Translations under genes and position numbers: made by a program
Assembly (NCBI RefSeq): GCF_014191375.1
Contig: NZ_JACHWN010000002.1
Coordinates: 682,001-746,000, forward strand
DNA length: 64,000 bases
Origin: Mesorhizobium sp. RMAD-H1
Lineage (GTDB): Bacteria > Pseudomonadota > Alphaproteobacteria > Rhizobiales > Rhizobiaceae
Direction of reading: 5' to 3'
Shown here: piece by piece, positions 1 to 10,283 of the stretch
How the letters are laid out: every line of letters starts with the position of its first letter
Position numbering within the stretch: position 1 is the first letter of the stretch
Notes under the pieces: model-generated
What the model was told of the DNA's origin: nothing
The model's database searches: none
Seen by the model: the letters and a program-made list of their open reading frames with translations, nothing else

Positions 1-435
1 AAATGGCCGGTTGACCGCGCCCGCGAACGGGCGATGGAACTTCTGGAAAAGGTCGGCATGGCCCACAAGGCGGATGCTTGGCCGGCGACGCTCTCGGGCG
101 GCCAGCAGCAGCGCGTCGCCATCGCCCGTGCGCTCGCCCCCTCGCCCCGCGTGCTCCTGTGCGACGAGCCGACCTCGGCGCTCGACCCGGAACTGGCGCA
201 GGAAGTGGTGGATGTGCTGAGCGATCTCGCGCGTGAAGGCACGACCATGGTGATAGCCACGCACGATCTTCGCCTCGCCTCGACCATCGCCAGGGAGGCC
301 GTGTTCCTCGAGGCCGGCGTGGTGGTGGAAAAGGGGCCGGCGCAGAAGCTCTTCTCCAATCCGGAACGCGAGCGCACCAAGCGCTTCATCGCCACGCTGA
401 CGCATGAAATGGTGAGCGACGGCGAGGCCATCTGA
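1..435 (+). CDS. Amino-acid ABC transporter ATP-binding protein (3' part only)
   Basis: The reading frame is open from base 1, so the 5' part with the Walker A motif lies outside the window. The visible 144 residues hold the ABC signature [16 protein letters not shown], the Walker B segment [14 protein letters not shown] and the H-loop histidine in IATHD. The spacing and the TSALDPE wording are typical of the polar amino-acid (GlnQ/HisP) subfamily, which drives uptake with a periplasmic binding protein and two membrane permeases. Those partners would lie upstream. The substrate cannot be told from this fragment. Confidence 0.9.
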   Translation, partial: KWPVDRARERAMELLEKVGMAHKADAWPATLSGGQQQRVAIARALAPSPRVLLCDEPTSALDPELAQEVVDVLSDLAREGTTMVIATHDLRLASTIAREAVFLEAGVVVEKGPAQKLFSNPERERTKRFIATLTHEMVSDGEAI

Positions 436-504
436 ACCCTGTCGTCATTCCGGAACGGTGATGCAACGCCCGCATTTCAGACGATGGATGTGATTTCGAT
501 GTTC

Positions 505-570
505 CGGAAGGCATAATCTCCCCCGGGGGAGATGGCCGGCAGGCCAGAGGGGTGGCCGCGCGATTCCATC
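505..570. repeat. Short palindromic (REP-like) element
   Basis: Positions 516-533 form a perfect 18-bp palindrome (ATCTCCCCC/GGGGGAGAT), followed by ATGGCCGGCAGGCCAGAGGGG. The CTCCCCC...GGGGGAG core followed by GCCGGCAGGCC resembles a palindromic repeat scattered between genes in many Rhizobiales. It lies in the 302-bp gap between the ABC ATPase gene and ftsK. I see no gene in the rest of that gap (436-737), which must carry the ftsK promoter; no clear promoter could be assigned. Confidence 0.65.
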
Positions 571-737
571 AAAACAGGAACTGCTCCATTCGCATTGTGC
601 TTTCCTGGCAACGCCCGCACCAATTGCCGCTCATCACCCCCATATCCGGTGTCTCTTAAGGACACTATTAACCTTCATTTTTTATTGATTTCAGGAAGCC
701 TCATCAGGCGATTTCACATTTACGGGTTGCAGGTGAC

Positions 738-3395
738 ATGCGTATCCAGAGAACAAATTTTCCAGTAAATCCAGCTGATTACGAGGAGGACTCGGAAGAC
801 CGGGACCATCCGCAGACGACTGGGCGCAGCCCCATGGCAATCGAATCTCCGGCCGCTCCCGGATCCTACCCGCCCCACCGCAATCCGGCCTCTCCTGCCG
901 GCACGGCCTATCAGCCCTTGCGCCCGGCGCGGCTCCAGCCGATCGCGCCGAAAACCACCGCCGCAGCCGTGGACGCGCTGCGCGCCACCCATGCGCAAAT
1001 GGCGGCGTCCAGCACACAGCCGGCGCAGCCCAGCGATACCGGCTACCCGCCGGTGTGGAAGCATGCGTTCTCGCTGGCCGAGAACGTGCGCTTCACCCGC
1101 ACACCGGAAGTCGAATTGACGAAATCGCGAGACGTCCAGCCCGCCCAGGCGAGCACGGCACGCCCGAATAATCCCGTTCAGCCGAAGCCGATGGCGCAGG
1201 TCACCCCGCCACGCGCAATACCGGCGACGGCCGGCGCGCCGGTCGCGGCAACGGTACCGCCCAGGAACATCACACCGGCATCGGCCGCGCCCATCCAGCC
1301 GTCGCCGGCTTCCATCGCCCCGCAGAGCGTCGCGGCGACGCCGCAGCAGGCTGCTTCCGCAACGCAGCAGCACGCCTCCTACGGCAACCGCCAGCACGCG
1401 CCTTTCGCCCATCTGTCGGACTTCGCCTTCTGGGAATCGGTCGACCTCCATGGCGAATTGCCCTCGGCGCCGGCCGCTGCCCCTTTCCGGCCGAAGCCGC
1501 AGATAGCGCCCTCTTCGATCACCGCCATGTTCCGTGTGGTGGAGTGGAAGCAGCCTGGCGAGCCGGAAGCGACAAGCCCCGCCCAGGTCCCGGCGGCGAG
1601 CCCCGCAGGCCCGCCTGCCGAAGCCGCGCCGGCACCGCTGGCCGCGGAAGCGCCCGCGGCCGAGCCGGTGGCGAGGACCGAGAGCAGCAGCGCGATTGCC
1701 GCAAGCGCTCCGCAGGAGGCCCGCGAGGCAACCGACGACAGCCCTCGGAAGGCCGTGCCGGTTGCGCCTGTCGCCACGGTGCGCAAGGAGCAGTCCTTTG
1801 CCGCCGCCCGCATAGAGCTCAACAGCCCCGCGCAGGCGCATGGCTATGAAAAGCCGTCGGTCGAGCTCCTGCAGGAGCCGGTGGCGCAGGAAGGCGAAGT
1901 CCTCACGCAGGAGATGCTGGAGCGCAAGGCCGGGCTTCTCGAAAGCGTACTGGAGGATTTCGGCGTCAAGGGCGAGATCATCCATGTGCGCCCCGGACCG
2001 GTCGTCACCCTCTATGAATTCGAGCCGGCGCCGGGTGTCAAATCCTCCCGCGTCATCGGCCTTGCCGACGATATCGCCCGCTCGATGTCAGCGCTCTCGG
2101 CCCGCGTCGCCGTGGTTCCCGGCCGCAACGTCATCGGCATCGAGCTGCCCAATGCCACCCGCGAGACGGTCTATTTCCGTGAAATGATCACCTCGCAGGA
2201 TTTCCAGCGTTCCGGCTACAAGCTGGCGCTCTGCTTGGGCAAGACCATCGGCGGCGAGCCGGTGGTCGCCGAACTCGCCAAGATGCCTCACCTGCTCGTC
2301 GCCGGCACCACCGGCTCGGGCAAGTCGGTGGCCATCAACACCATGATCCTGTCGCTCCTCTACCGGCTGAAGCCGGAGGAATGCCGCCTGATCATGGTCG
2401 ATCCGAAGATGCTGGAGCTCTCGATCTACGACGGGATCCCGCACCTGCTCACCCCCGTCGTCACCGACCCGAAGAAGGCCGTCATGGCGCTGAAATGGGC
2501 GGTGCGCGAGATGGAGGACCGTTACCGCAAGATGTCGGCGGTCGGCGTGCGCAACATCGACGGCTTCAACAGCCGCGTCGCCGCCGCAAGGCAGAAGGGC
2601 GAGGCGATCGTTCGCACCATCCAGACCGGCTTCGACAAGAACACCGGCGAAGCGCTCTACGAGCAGGAGGAGATGGACCTCGCGCCGATGCCCTATATCG
2701 TCATCATCGTCGACGAGATGGCCGACCTGATGATGGTGGCGGGCAAGGAGATCGAAGGGGCGATCCAGCGCCTGGCGCAGATGGCCCGCGCCGCCGGCAT
2801 CCACCTGATCATGGCCACACAGCGTCCCTCGGTCGACGTCATCACCGGCACGATCAAGGCGAATTTCCCGACGCGCATCTCCTTCCAGGTGACGTCGAAG
2901 ATCGACAGCCGCACCATCCTCGGCGAACAGGGTGCCGAACAGCTCCTCGGCCAGGGCGACATGCTGCACATGGTCGGCGGCGGGCGCATCTCGCGCGTGC
3001 ACGGCCCCTTCGTCTCCGACGAGGAGGTGGAGAAGGTCGTCACCCATCTGAAGGCCCAGGGACGGCCCGACTATCTCAACACCGTCACGGCGGACGAGGA
3101 GGAGGAAGAGGCAGAGCCGGAGGACAGCGCGGTCTTCGACAAGGGCGCCATCGCCGCCGAGGATGGGGACGATGACCTCTACACGCAGGCCGTCAAGGTC
3201 ATCATGCGCGACAAGAAATGCTCCACCTCCTACATTCAGCGCCGCCTCGGCATCGGCTATAACCGCGCCGCCTCGCTGGTCGAGCGCATGGAGAAGGAAG
3301 GACTGGTCGGTCCGGCCAACCATGTGGGCAAGCGGGAGATCCTTTCGCAGAACCGCGACAGGAACATCCCGCGCAGTGACGACGACGATATCTGA
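738..3395 (+). CDS. ftsK: DNA translocase FtsK, soluble form
   Basis: 885 residues. FtsK/SpoIIIE hexameric motors pump chromosomal DNA at the division septum and help resolve dimers at dif. Residues 1 to about 380 are a Pro/Ala/Gln-rich linker with no evident transmembrane helices, so this is the form lacking the membrane anchor. The motor follows, with Walker A GTTGSGKS (about 523-530) and Walker [11 protein letters not shown] (catalytic D659/E660). A winged-helix gamma domain (about 810-870, [24 protein letters not shown]) would read KOPS orientation sites. Just before it is an acidic stretch ([11 protein letters not shown]). Many rhizobia also carry a second FtsK with four membrane helices; none is visible here. 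A terminator follows directly. Confidence 0.93.
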   Translation: MRIQRTNFPVNPADYEEDSEDRDHPQTTGRSPMAIESPAAPGSYPPHRNPASPAGTAYQPLRPARLQPIAPKTTAAAVDALRATHAQMAASSTQPAQPSDTGYPPVWKHAFSLAENVRFTRTPEVELTKSRDVQPAQASTARPNNPVQPKPMAQVTPPRAIPATAGAPVAATVPPRNITPASAAPIQPSPASIAPQSVAATPQQAASATQQHASYGNRQHAPFAHLSDFAFWESVDLHGELPSAPAAAPFRPKPQIAPSSITAMFRVVEWKQPGEPEATSPAQVPAASPAGPPAEAAPAPLAAEAPAAEPVARTESSSAIAASAPQEAREATDDSPRKAVPVAPVATVRKEQSFAAARIELNSPAQAHGYEKPSVELLQEPVAQEGEVLTQEMLERKAGLLESVLEDFGVKGEIIHVRPGPVVTLYEFEPAPGVKSSRVIGLADDIARSMSALSARVAVVPGRNVIGIELPNATRETVYFREMITSQDFQRSGYKLALCLGKTIGGEPVVAELAKMPHLLVAGTTGSGKSVAINTMILSLLYRLKPEECRLIMVDPKMLELSIYDGIPHLLTPVVTDPKKAVMALKWAVREMEDRYRKMSAVGVRNIDGFNSRVAAARQKGEAIVRTIQTGFDKNTGEALYEQEEMDLAPMPYIVIIVDEMADLMMVAGKEIEGAIQRLAQMARAAGIHLIMATQRPSVDVITGTIKANFPTRISFQVTSKIDSRTILGEQGAEQLLGQGDMLHMVGGGRISRVHGPFVSDEEVEKVVTHLKAQGRPDYLNTVTADEEEEEAEPEDSAVFDKGAIAAEDGDDDLYTQAVKVIMRDKKCSTSYIQRRLGIGYNRAASLVERMEKEGLVGPANHVGKREILSQNRDRNIPRSDDDDI

Positions 3396-3420
3396 GCGTC
3401 CTGCAATATCCGTCCCGAAC

Positions 3421-3450
3421 GCCCCGCCACGCCGGCGGGGCTTCTTTTTC
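3421..3450 (+). terminator. Rho-independent terminator after ftsK
   Basis: An 8-bp GC stem (GCCCCGCC at 3421-3428, GGCGGGGC at 3434-3441) with a 5-nt loop is followed by TTCTTTTTCT. It starts 25 bases after the ftsK stop codon and separates ftsK from the next gene. Confidence 0.85.
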
Positions 3451-3561
3451 TAAATTTCTTGACTGTTTTTATCCTCAATTATAAGCCTCCTTCCGATGCG
3501 GGCAGGAGCAGCGCCGATGAGCCTGGCCTGACGCGGTTTCACGCTAGCGGAAGTCCGATAA

Positions 3562-6129
3562 ATGCGTTTCGTCGATGGTTTCGGCGGCTTTGCCGATGCG
3601 CCCGCCCTGATCTTTCCGGGACAGGCGCCGCTGACCTATGCGGAGCTGGCAAGGCGCGTCGACGCACTGGCGGAAAGCCTTGGCGAGCGCAAGCGGCTCA
3701 TCCTTCTTGAAGCCCATCCTTCCGAACACGCCATCATCACCTATCTCGCCGCCTTGAAGGGTGGGCACGCGATAGCGCTCCTCCCGTCCGGCGATCTCGA
3801 GGCCATGGGCGATTTCGAGGCCGATTTCCGGCCCGACACGGTGTTTCGCTACAGCGGCGGGCGCTGGCGCCGGCACGACAATTCCGCTGCCCCGCAAAGC
3901 CGTCTGCATCCCGATCTAGCCGTGCTCCTCGCCACATCGGGAAGCACGGGAAAAAGCAGGTTCGTGCGGCTCTCCTCGGCCAACATTAATGCCAATGCGG
4001 CTGCGATCGGAACCTATCTGGAACTGCAGCCCGATGATCGCGCGGCGCTGATCCTGCCCTTCCATTATTCATACGGCCTCTCCGTCCTCAATTCCCATCT
4101 GGCTGCCGGCGCCAGCGTCTTCGTCTCGAACAGGTCGATCACCAATCACGACTTCATTGACGATATCCGGGAAGCGGGCTGCACCAATATACCGGGCGTG
4201 CCCTATTCATACGAGCTGATGGAACAGACCGACTTCCGCGGCCGGGAACTGCCCCGCCTGCGCTTCATGACGGTCGCGGGCGGCAGGCTCTCCCCCGAGC
4301 TCGTGCAGCGCTATCACGCGCATCTCTCGGCCTCGGGCAAGCGCTTCTACGTGATGTACGGCCAGACGGAGGCGACCGCGCGGATCGCCTACGTCCCGCA
4401 GGATCGCCTCGCCGACAAGCCGGACAGCATCGGCATCGCCGTCCCCGGCGGATCGCTCGGTCTCGTGGACGAGCATGGCAGGACGATCGAGGCGGCGAAC
4501 GAGCCGGGCGAACTCGTCTATCGCGGCCCCAATGTCATGATGGGCTATGCCACCTGCCCGGCCGATCTCGCACGCGGACATGATGTCGAGGAACTCAGGA
4601 CCGGAGATATTGCCGAGCGCGATGCGGACGGCTTCTACCGGATTGTCGGCCGGCTCAAGCGCATGTCCAAGATCGCGGGCCTGCGCATCAATCACGAAGC
4701 GCTGGAGCATGCGCTTTCACGGCATGGCATTGCCGCTGCGGTCGTTGGCGATGACGAACGGCTCCTGGCGGCCTTCACCTCAGGACAATCGGCCGACCGC
4801 GTCCGCCGGATCCTGATCGAGGCGAGCGGGCTGACGCCGCTCCACGTCGAGGCCGTCGCGCTCGAGGCCCTGCCGCGGCTGCCGTCGGGCAAGATCGACT
4901 ATATGCAGTTGCGGCTCCATCTTTCCCGCGAGCGGCCTCAGCATCACAACAATGTCGAGGATGCTTTCCGGCGCGCCTTCTATCCGCGTCCCGTCAGGCC
5001 GCAGGACAGCTTCATGTCGCTCGGCGGCGACTCGCTCCTCTACGTGCAGCTCTCGCTGTCGCTGGAAAAAGCGCTCGGCCGCATACCGGAGGCCTGGGAG
5101 CACCAGCCGATCTCCAGCCTTTCGGGATTGCGGCTCGAAAAGACCTCCACACATATCATCGGCACCGAACTCGTCCTGCGCGCGCTCGCGATCCTGCTCG
5201 TCGTGGTTCATCACGCAACCGCATGGCCGCTTCCCGGCGGAGCCGCCCTGCTCATGGTACTTGTGGGCTACGGGCTCGCCCGGTTCCAGGGCAGCGCCTT
5301 CTGCAAGGGCGACGTCAAAAGGCTGCTGCGGCCGCTGGGCGCCAATCTCATGGTCTATTACCCGATCGTCATCGGCTATTCGCTCGCTGCCGGCCATGTG
5401 CTCTGGCCATCGGTCTTCCTGGTCGGCAATCTGGGTTTCGGCGATCCGGCAAAGGGCACGATGGTGCCCTTCCTCTACTGGTTCGTGGAAGCCTATGCCC
5501 AGATCGTCCTGATCTGGATCGGGCTGTTCTGCATTCCCGCCGTCCGGCGTATGGCGAAGCAGAAGCCTTTCGAATTCGGCCTTGCGTTCCTCGCGGTCGC
5601 TGTGGCCGCGAAATTTCTCGTGCCCATGGTCTGGCACATCGGCGGACGGCGGCTTTTCACCATGCCTGACGTTCTCTACCTCGCCGTCTTCGGCTGGTGC
5701 ATCTTCTATGCCCGCACGCGGGAGAAGAGGCTCGCCCTTGCCATCATCGCCGCCGGCCTCTTTCCGCTTCTGGCCTATACGGGCGGTAACTGGACAGGCT
5801 CATGGGTCAAATACGGCCTGCAGTTCTTCTGCACCCTGCTGCTCCTATTCCTGCCCCGTATCGCTTTGCCGAAAGGGCTGGTCCGGCTGATCCTGCCGGT
5901 CTCCGCCGCCAGCTATCACATCTACCTCTTCCACATCTTCGCGCAGGATTTCATCGAGGCGGTGCTCAAACCCTCCCTTCCCAGCCCGCTCCTGCTGATC
6001 CTTGTCGTGACCGGCGGGATAGCGATCGGGCTCGCCATATACCGCCTGCAGAAATATCTGGTCGGCCGATTGAGCAGAACGGCTGATCAGGCCGGCACGG
6101 AAAACCTCGCCGGATACATGGCGAGATAG
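3562..6129 (+). CDS. Fusion protein: adenylation domain, carrier domain and membrane acyltransferase
   Basis: 855 residues in three modules. Residues 1 to about 450 are an ANL adenylating enzyme with the phosphate loop ATSGSTGKS (124-132), GQTEAT (about 267) and the C-terminal lysine in SGKIDY (K444). About 460-520 is an acyl/peptidyl carrier domain with GGDSL, where S491 would take phosphopantetheine. About 535-845 is a polytopic membrane domain with R540 and H550/H551 in LRALAILLVVVHHA, the conserved N-terminal region of acyltransferase-3 proteins. The family logic suggests that a carboxylic or amino acid is activated, loaded on the carrier and moved by the membrane part to an envelope acceptor. 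Acid and acceptor are unknown. The gene stands alone behind a terminator. Its last 43 bases overlap the convergent xylB gene. Confidence 0.85.
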   Translation: MRFVDGFGGFADAPALIFPGQAPLTYAELARRVDALAESLGERKRLILLEAHPSEHAIITYLAALKGGHAIALLPSGDLEAMGDFEADFRPDTVFRYSGGRWRRHDNSAAPQSRLHPDLAVLLATSGSTGKSRFVRLSSANINANAAAIGTYLELQPDDRAALILPFHYSYGLSVLNSHLAAGASVFVSNRSITNHDFIDDIREAGCTNIPGVPYSYELMEQTDFRGRELPRLRFMTVAGGRLSPELVQRYHAHLSASGKRFYVMYGQTEATARIAYVPQDRLADKPDSIGIAVPGGSLGLVDEHGRTIEAANEPGELVYRGPNVMMGYATCPADLARGHDVEELRTGDIAERDADGFYRIVGRLKRMSKIAGLRINHEALEHALSRHGIAAAVVGDDERLLAAFTSGQSADRVRRILIEASGLTPLHVEAVALEALPRLPSGKIDYMQLRLHLSRERPQHHNNVEDAFRRAFYPRPVRPQDSFMSLGGDSLLYVQLSLSLEKALGRIPEAWEHQPISSLSGLRLEKTSTHIIGTELVLRALAILLVVVHHATAWPLPGGAALLMVLVGYGLARFQGSAFCKGDVKRLLRPLGANLMVYYPIVIGYSLAAGHVLWPSVFLVGNLGFGDPAKGTMVPFLYWFVEAYAQIVLIWIGLFCIPAVRRMAKQKPFEFGLAFLAVAVAAKFLVPMVWHIGGRRLFTMPDVLYLAVFGWCIFYARTREKRLALAIIAAGLFPLLAYTGGNWTGSWVKYGLQFFCTLLLLFLPRIALPKGLVRLILPVSAASYHIYLFHIFAQDFIEAVLKPSLPSPLLLILVVTGGIAIGLAIYRLQKYLVGRLSRTADQAGTENLAGYMAR

Positions 6130-7571
6130 CGCGCTCTGCGCTCGGCAAGGATCGGCGCCTTCACTGGATCGGGTTCGAAACGCGCACGGATGGCGGGCTT
6201 GCGGCAGACCGCCTCGGCCGTCCCTGCCCTTGCCGCGACCATGCCGAGCCGCGCGGCACCGAAGGCCGCGCCGATCTCCGCCCCCTCGGGCAGATCGAGC
6301 GGCAGGTTAAGGACATCAGCCAGAAGCCCGTTCCAGTAGGCGCTGCGCGATCCGCCGCCCACCAGCATGCAGGAACGCGGGGCCGCATCCGCGGCTTTCA
6401 GAACATCGAGGCCGTCGGCAAGCGCGAAGGCCACGCCTTCCAGCACGGCATAGGCCAGCGCCCCGGCATCATGCTCGGCGCGCAGACCGCTGAACCCGGC
6501 GGTGGCGTTGGGATCATTGTGCGGCGTCCGCTCGCCGGTGAGATAGGGGAGGAAGACCGGCGCCGCCTCGCGCCGCCCCGGATCGGCGGCAAACTGCTTC
6601 GCCTTCTCGATGAGCCCCGCCACATCGTGCTGATGGCCGGTGAGGCTCGCGAGCCATGACAGCGCCGACGCCGCCGAAAGCGCCACCACCATGCCGTGCC
6701 AGCGCTGCGGCAGCGCATGGCAGAAACCATGCAGCGTCCGCTCAGGCAGCGAGACGAGCCGGTCCGTCGAGACGAAGAGAACGCCCGATGTGCCGAGCGA
6801 CAGGAAACCGTCACCCGGGCCGACGGCGCCGATGCCGACCGCCGAGGAGGCATTGTCCCCGCCGCCGCCGGCGATCGGGATCTTTCTGCCCTCAAGGCCC
6901 CAGGCCTTCGCCACTTCCCCGGAGAGGTGGGCCGACACTTCCGCCCCCTCCACCAGATCCGGCATCTGCGCGCGCTTCATGGCGCAGGCGTCGAGCAGCA
7001 CGTCGTCCCAGCACCGCTTTCCGACATCGAGCCAGAGCGTGCCCGCCGAATCCGACATGTCGGACACATAATCACCCGAGAGCCGATAGCGCAGATAATC
7101 CTTGGGTAGCAGCACCTTGGCGGTTTTCTCGAAAATCTCCGGCTCGTGCCGCGCCACCCAGAGAAGCTTCGGCGCGGTGAAGCCGGGCATGGTCGTGTTC
7201 GACGAGCGGACCATGAAATCCGGCACCCGCTCCAGAAGTTCCGCGCATTCGCGCCCGCAACGCCCGTCATTCCACAGGATCGCCGGCCGCAGCACCCTGC
7301 CCTGGCCGTCGAGCAAGGTGGCGCTGTGCTGCTGGCCGGAAAGGCCGATGCCCTCCAGCTGAGAGAAGCGCTCCGGCGCAAGATCGCGTACCTGCGCGAC
7401 CGCTTTTTGTGCCGCCTTCCACCATTCCTCCGGGTCCTGCTCGGACCACATCGGCCGTGGCCGCAAGACCTCGACCGGCGCCGATCCCTCGGCGATCAGC
7501 GCCTGATCCTCGTCGAGAAGCACGGCCTTTACGGAAGAGGTCCCGACATCGATACCGAGATAGGTCGCCAT
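6087..7571 (-). CDS. xylB: Xylulokinase
   Basis: 494 residues, normal for XylB. The FGGY-family kinase phosphorylates D-xylulose to D-xylulose 5-phosphate, which enters the pentose phosphate pathway. Visible motifs are the N-terminal phosphate-binding loop GIDVGTSSVKAVLLD, the substrate loop GLSGQQH (about 77-82) and GGGGDNASSAVG with the catalytic Asp at about 239. It is the last gene of the polyol operon. Its start overlaps the stop of the upstream ABC ATPase gene by one base (TGATG). The 3' end overlaps the convergent fusion gene by 43 bp. Together with the alcohol dehydrogenase in the operon it implies that a pentitol such as D-arabitol or xylitol is oxidised to xylulose. Confidence 0.92.
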   Translation of the reverse strand: MATYLGIDVGTSSVKAVLLDEDQALIAEGSAPVEVLRPRPMWSEQDPEEWWKAAQKAVAQVRDLAPERFSQLEGIGLSGQQHSATLLDGQGRVLRPAILWNDGRCGRECAELLERVPDFMVRSSNTTMPGFTAPKLLWVARHEPEIFEKTAKVLLPKDYLRYRLSGDYVSDMSDSAGTLWLDVGKRCWDDVLLDACAMKRAQMPDLVEGAEVSAHLSGEVAKAWGLEGRKIPIAGGGGDNASSAVGIGAVGPGDGFLSLGTSGVLFVSTDRLVSLPERTLHGFCHALPQRWHGMVVALSAASALSWLASLTGHQHDVAGLIEKAKQFAADPGRREAAPVFLPYLTGERTPHNDPNATAGFSGLRAEHDAGALAYAVLEGVAFALADGLDVLKAADAAPRSCMLVGGGSRSAYWNGLLADVLNLPLDLPEGAEIGAAFGAARLGMVAARAGTAEAVCRKPAIRARFEPDPVKAPILAERRARYLAMYPARFSVPA

Positions 7572-8656
7572 CAGATCGCAAGCCCCTGCTGATCGAAGAG
7601 ATAGACATGCTCCGGCGCGATGCCGACCGCCAGCGGCTCGTTCCGGGCGATGGTGAGCCGGCCGGGCGCGACGATGGTCATGACGGGCCCTTCCACCGGC
7701 TGGGCGTAGATCTGGCTGGCGCCGCCGAGATACTCGGTGAAATCGGCCTTCAGCGTCAGCACCGGATGGGCGGCGTGCACCTCCAGATGCTCGGGCCGCA
7801 TCCCCACCGTCACGCTGTCGCCGGCCTTCACCTGATGCGCCCCCTTGGTCGCCACCACGAGCTCGCCGCCGGCAAAGGCGGGGCTCGAAACCGTCAGTTG
7901 CCGCTCCGCCGCGGCACTCACCCTGGCGGGGAGGAAATTCATCTTCGGCGAGCCGATGAAGCCGGCGACGAAGATATTGGCCGGATTGTCGTAAAGCTCG
8001 GTCGGCGTGCCGATCTGCTCGACGCGGCCCGCCCGCAGCACGACGATGCGGTCGGCGAGCGTCATCGCCTCGATCTGGTCGTGCGTGACATAGACCATGG
8101 TGACGCCGAGCGCGCGATGCAGCTTGGCGATCTCGACACGCATCTGCGTGCGCAATTCCGCATCGAGATTGGAAAGCGGCTCGTCGAACAGGAAGAGCTT
8201 GGGATTGCGCACGATCGCCCGCCCGATCGCCACGCGCTGGCGCTGGCCGCCGGAGAGCTGGCGCGGCTTGCGCTCAAGGAGCGGCTCGATCTGCAGGATG
8301 CGCGCCGCCTCGGTGACCCGCTTTTTGATCTCCTCCTCGCTGGTCTTCACCATGCGCAGGCCGAAGGCGAGATTGTCGTAGACGCTCATGTGCGGATAGA
8401 GCGCATAGGACTGGAAGACCATCGCGACCTCGCGCCGCGCCGGCTCCACATGGGTGACAAGCTTCTCGTCGATGAAAACGTCGCCGGCGCTGATCTCCTC
8501 CAGCCCGGCGATCATGCGCAAGAGGGTCGACTTGCCGCAGCCGGACGGCCCGACGAAGACGACGAACTCGCCCTTTTCCGCCGCAAGGCTCACACCCTCC
8601 ACGGCGAAATGATCGCCATAGCGCTTGACCACATTGTCGAGACGAAGAAATGACAT
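7571..8656 (-). CDS. Sugar/polyol ABC transporter ATP-binding protein (UgpC/MalK type)
   Basis: 361 residues. The ATPase domain has Walker [10 protein letters not shown], the signature [14 protein letters not shown], Walker [17 protein letters not shown] and the H-loop [14 protein letters not shown]. The C-terminal third (about 240-361) is the MalK-type regulatory OB-fold region, including [10 protein letters not shown]. It powers the importer made by the binding protein (14849-16201) and the two permeases (12166-13886). It is separated from the ribulokinase-like gene by one base, so translation is probably coupled. The closest functional class is the CUT1 polyol importers (sorbitol/mannitol SmoK type). 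Confidence 0.92.
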   Translation of the reverse strand: MSFLRLDNVVKRYGDHFAVEGVSLAAEKGEFVVFVGPSGCGKSTLLRMIAGLEEISAGDVFIDEKLVTHVEPARREVAMVFQSYALYPHMSVYDNLAFGLRMVKTSEEEIKKRVTEAARILQIEPLLERKPRQLSGGQRQRVAIGRAIVRNPKLFLFDEPLSNLDAELRTQMRVEIAKLHRALGVTMVYVTHDQIEAMTLADRIVVLRAGRVEQIGTPTELYDNPANIFVAGFIGSPKMNFLPARVSAAAERQLTVSSPAFAGGELVVATKGAHQVKAGDSVTVGMRPEHLEVHAAHPVLTLKADFTEYLGGASQIYAQPVEGPVMTIVAPGRLTIARNEPLAVGIAPEHVYLFDQQGLAI

Positions 8657-8657
8657 A

Positions 8658-10265
8658 TCAGATGGCTCCAGACGCTTTCGCCGGCGACAGGGCTTCGAGG
8701 GCCCGCCCGGCGATTTCTATCTCGTTTCTGGTTTTGAAGAGCGTGAGGTAGATGCGGTAGACCGCATCATGCACCTGCCGCCAGTAGGGATCGGGATGAA
8801 GCGCCTTTTGCGCGGGCGCCATCGCCTCCAGGCTGGCGAAGAGATCGGCATGGAAGCCGGCGGCGACCGCCGCGACCATCGCCGTGCCGAGGAGCACCGG
8901 CTCTTTCGTGTCGCTGAGGATCAGCCTTGCGCCAGTCGCATCCCTGTAGAGGCGGACGAGAAGCGGATTGTGCAGATGGCCGCCGGCCAGGGCCACGCTG
9001 TCGAACGCATAGCGGCCATTGGCGTTGAGATGTTCGAGGATATGCCGGGTCTGCAGCGCCAGCGCCCGCGCCGTGGCGTAATAGGTCTCCAGGAAGGCGC
9101 GCTCGCCGGTTTCCGGGCCGATGCCGGTTGCAAGCGCCCGCACCCGACCGTCGCCGAGCGGCGCCCGGTTGCCGAGCCAGTCCGGCACGATGTGGCGCGT
9201 GGCGGCGAAGGCACCGCCCTCTTGGTCCAGCAGCTTCAGGATCCGCTCGGCGGTCTGCAGGTGCAGCGCGCTCGACGCTTTTCCGGGGCTCGCCGGATGA
9301 TGGTTGAGCACGGCGTCGAGCGCTGCGCCCGAAAGGCTCTGGCCCGCCTCGTGCATCCAGTAGCCGGGGAAGACCGCATCCTTGAACGGCCCCCAGACGC
9401 CGGAGACATGGCGCTTGTCGGGCGCAAAGGGCATGTAGCAGGTCGACGAGCCGCCGATCATCGGCAGGAGATTGTTCATCCGTGCAAGATAGCCGCGCCC
9501 GAGAACGCCGAGCGCGCCTGCCTCCGCGTCGATCAGCCCGACTGCCACCGGAATGCCGGCGGGAATGCCGAGCGCAGCGCCGGCCGACGCGGTCACCCTG
9601 CCATGCACCTCGCCGACCTTTCCCGGCTTCTCTTTGAGGTGCCCCAGCGAGGTCAGATCGCCGATGCCGAGCTTGTCCAGCAAGTCCTGGCACCAGGGCT
9701 CCGCCTCGTCTGGAAGATAGGGCCATTTGCAGGCGAGCCCGCAGACCGAGTGCCGGTCCACATCCGTCGCGCGGCGGGCGAGCTCGTCGCAGAGGTCGCG
9801 CGCGCCTCTCATCCGCGCCCAGACTTCCGGGCGATGCCGTTTCAGCCACAGCAGCTTCGGCAGATTGCTTTCCGGCGAAAGCGCCCCGCCGACATGGGCG
9901 AGGAAACGATGGCCGGTCGCGTCAATCTCGGCCGCCTCGGCCTCGCCGCGGTGGTCCATCCAGCAGATGACGTCGCCGCCGCCATCGAGCGGCGCGCCGC
10001 CCTCCGCTTCGATATAGAGTGACGACGTGGCGTCGAAGGCGACGCCCGCGACCGAGGAGGCAAGCTCCGGGCGCTGCGCCAGGCAATCGGCCGAAGCGCG
10101 ACAGACGGCCTGCCAGATATCGTCCATGCGGTAGACGGCATGATGCTCCGCCGGCATCAGCAATTCGAACGACGCCGAGGCGCAGACGAGCAATTGCCCC
10201 TCCCGGTCGAAGAGGCCGGCGCGGGCGGAAAGCGTCCCGACATCGATTGCAAGCAGATGGCCCAT
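8658..10265 (-). CDS. FGGY-family pentulose kinase, D-ribulokinase-like
   Basis: 535 residues from an ATG with GAGG five bases upstream; a GTG six codons earlier lacks such a site. The N-terminal loop is [45 protein letters not shown] and [10 protein letters not shown]-type wording (here [10 protein letters not shown]) recall the eukaryotic YDR109C/FGGY ribulokinase group (5-carbon sugar kinases) rather than XylB or glycerol kinase. The likely reaction is D-ribulose to D-ribulose 5-phosphate. It follows the SorC regulator gene by 18 bases. Having this kinase and XylB in one operon suggests that two ketoses arise from the imported polyols. The exact ketose is inferred. Confidence 0.85.
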   Translation of the reverse strand: MGHLLAIDVGTLSARAGLFDREGQLLVCASASFELLMPAEHHAVYRMDDIWQAVCRASADCLAQRPELASSVAGVAFDATSSLYIEAEGGAPLDGGGDVICWMDHRGEAEAAEIDATGHRFLAHVGGALSPESNLPKLLWLKRHRPEVWARMRGARDLCDELARRATDVDRHSVCGLACKWPYLPDEAEPWCQDLLDKLGIGDLTSLGHLKEKPGKVGEVHGRVTASAGAALGIPAGIPVAVGLIDAEAGALGVLGRGYLARMNNLLPMIGGSSTCYMPFAPDKRHVSGVWGPFKDAVFPGYWMHEAGQSLSGAALDAVLNHHPASPGKASSALHLQTAERILKLLDQEGGAFAATRHIVPDWLGNRAPLGDGRVRALATGIGPETGERAFLETYYATARALALQTRHILEHLNANGRYAFDSVALAGGHLHNPLLVRLYRDATGARLILSDTKEPVLLGTAMVAAVAAGFHADLFASLEAMAPAQKALHPDPYWRQVHDAVYRIYLTLFKTRNEIEIAGRALEALSPAKASGAI

Positions 10266-10283
10266 TAATTCCTCATCCCGCAC

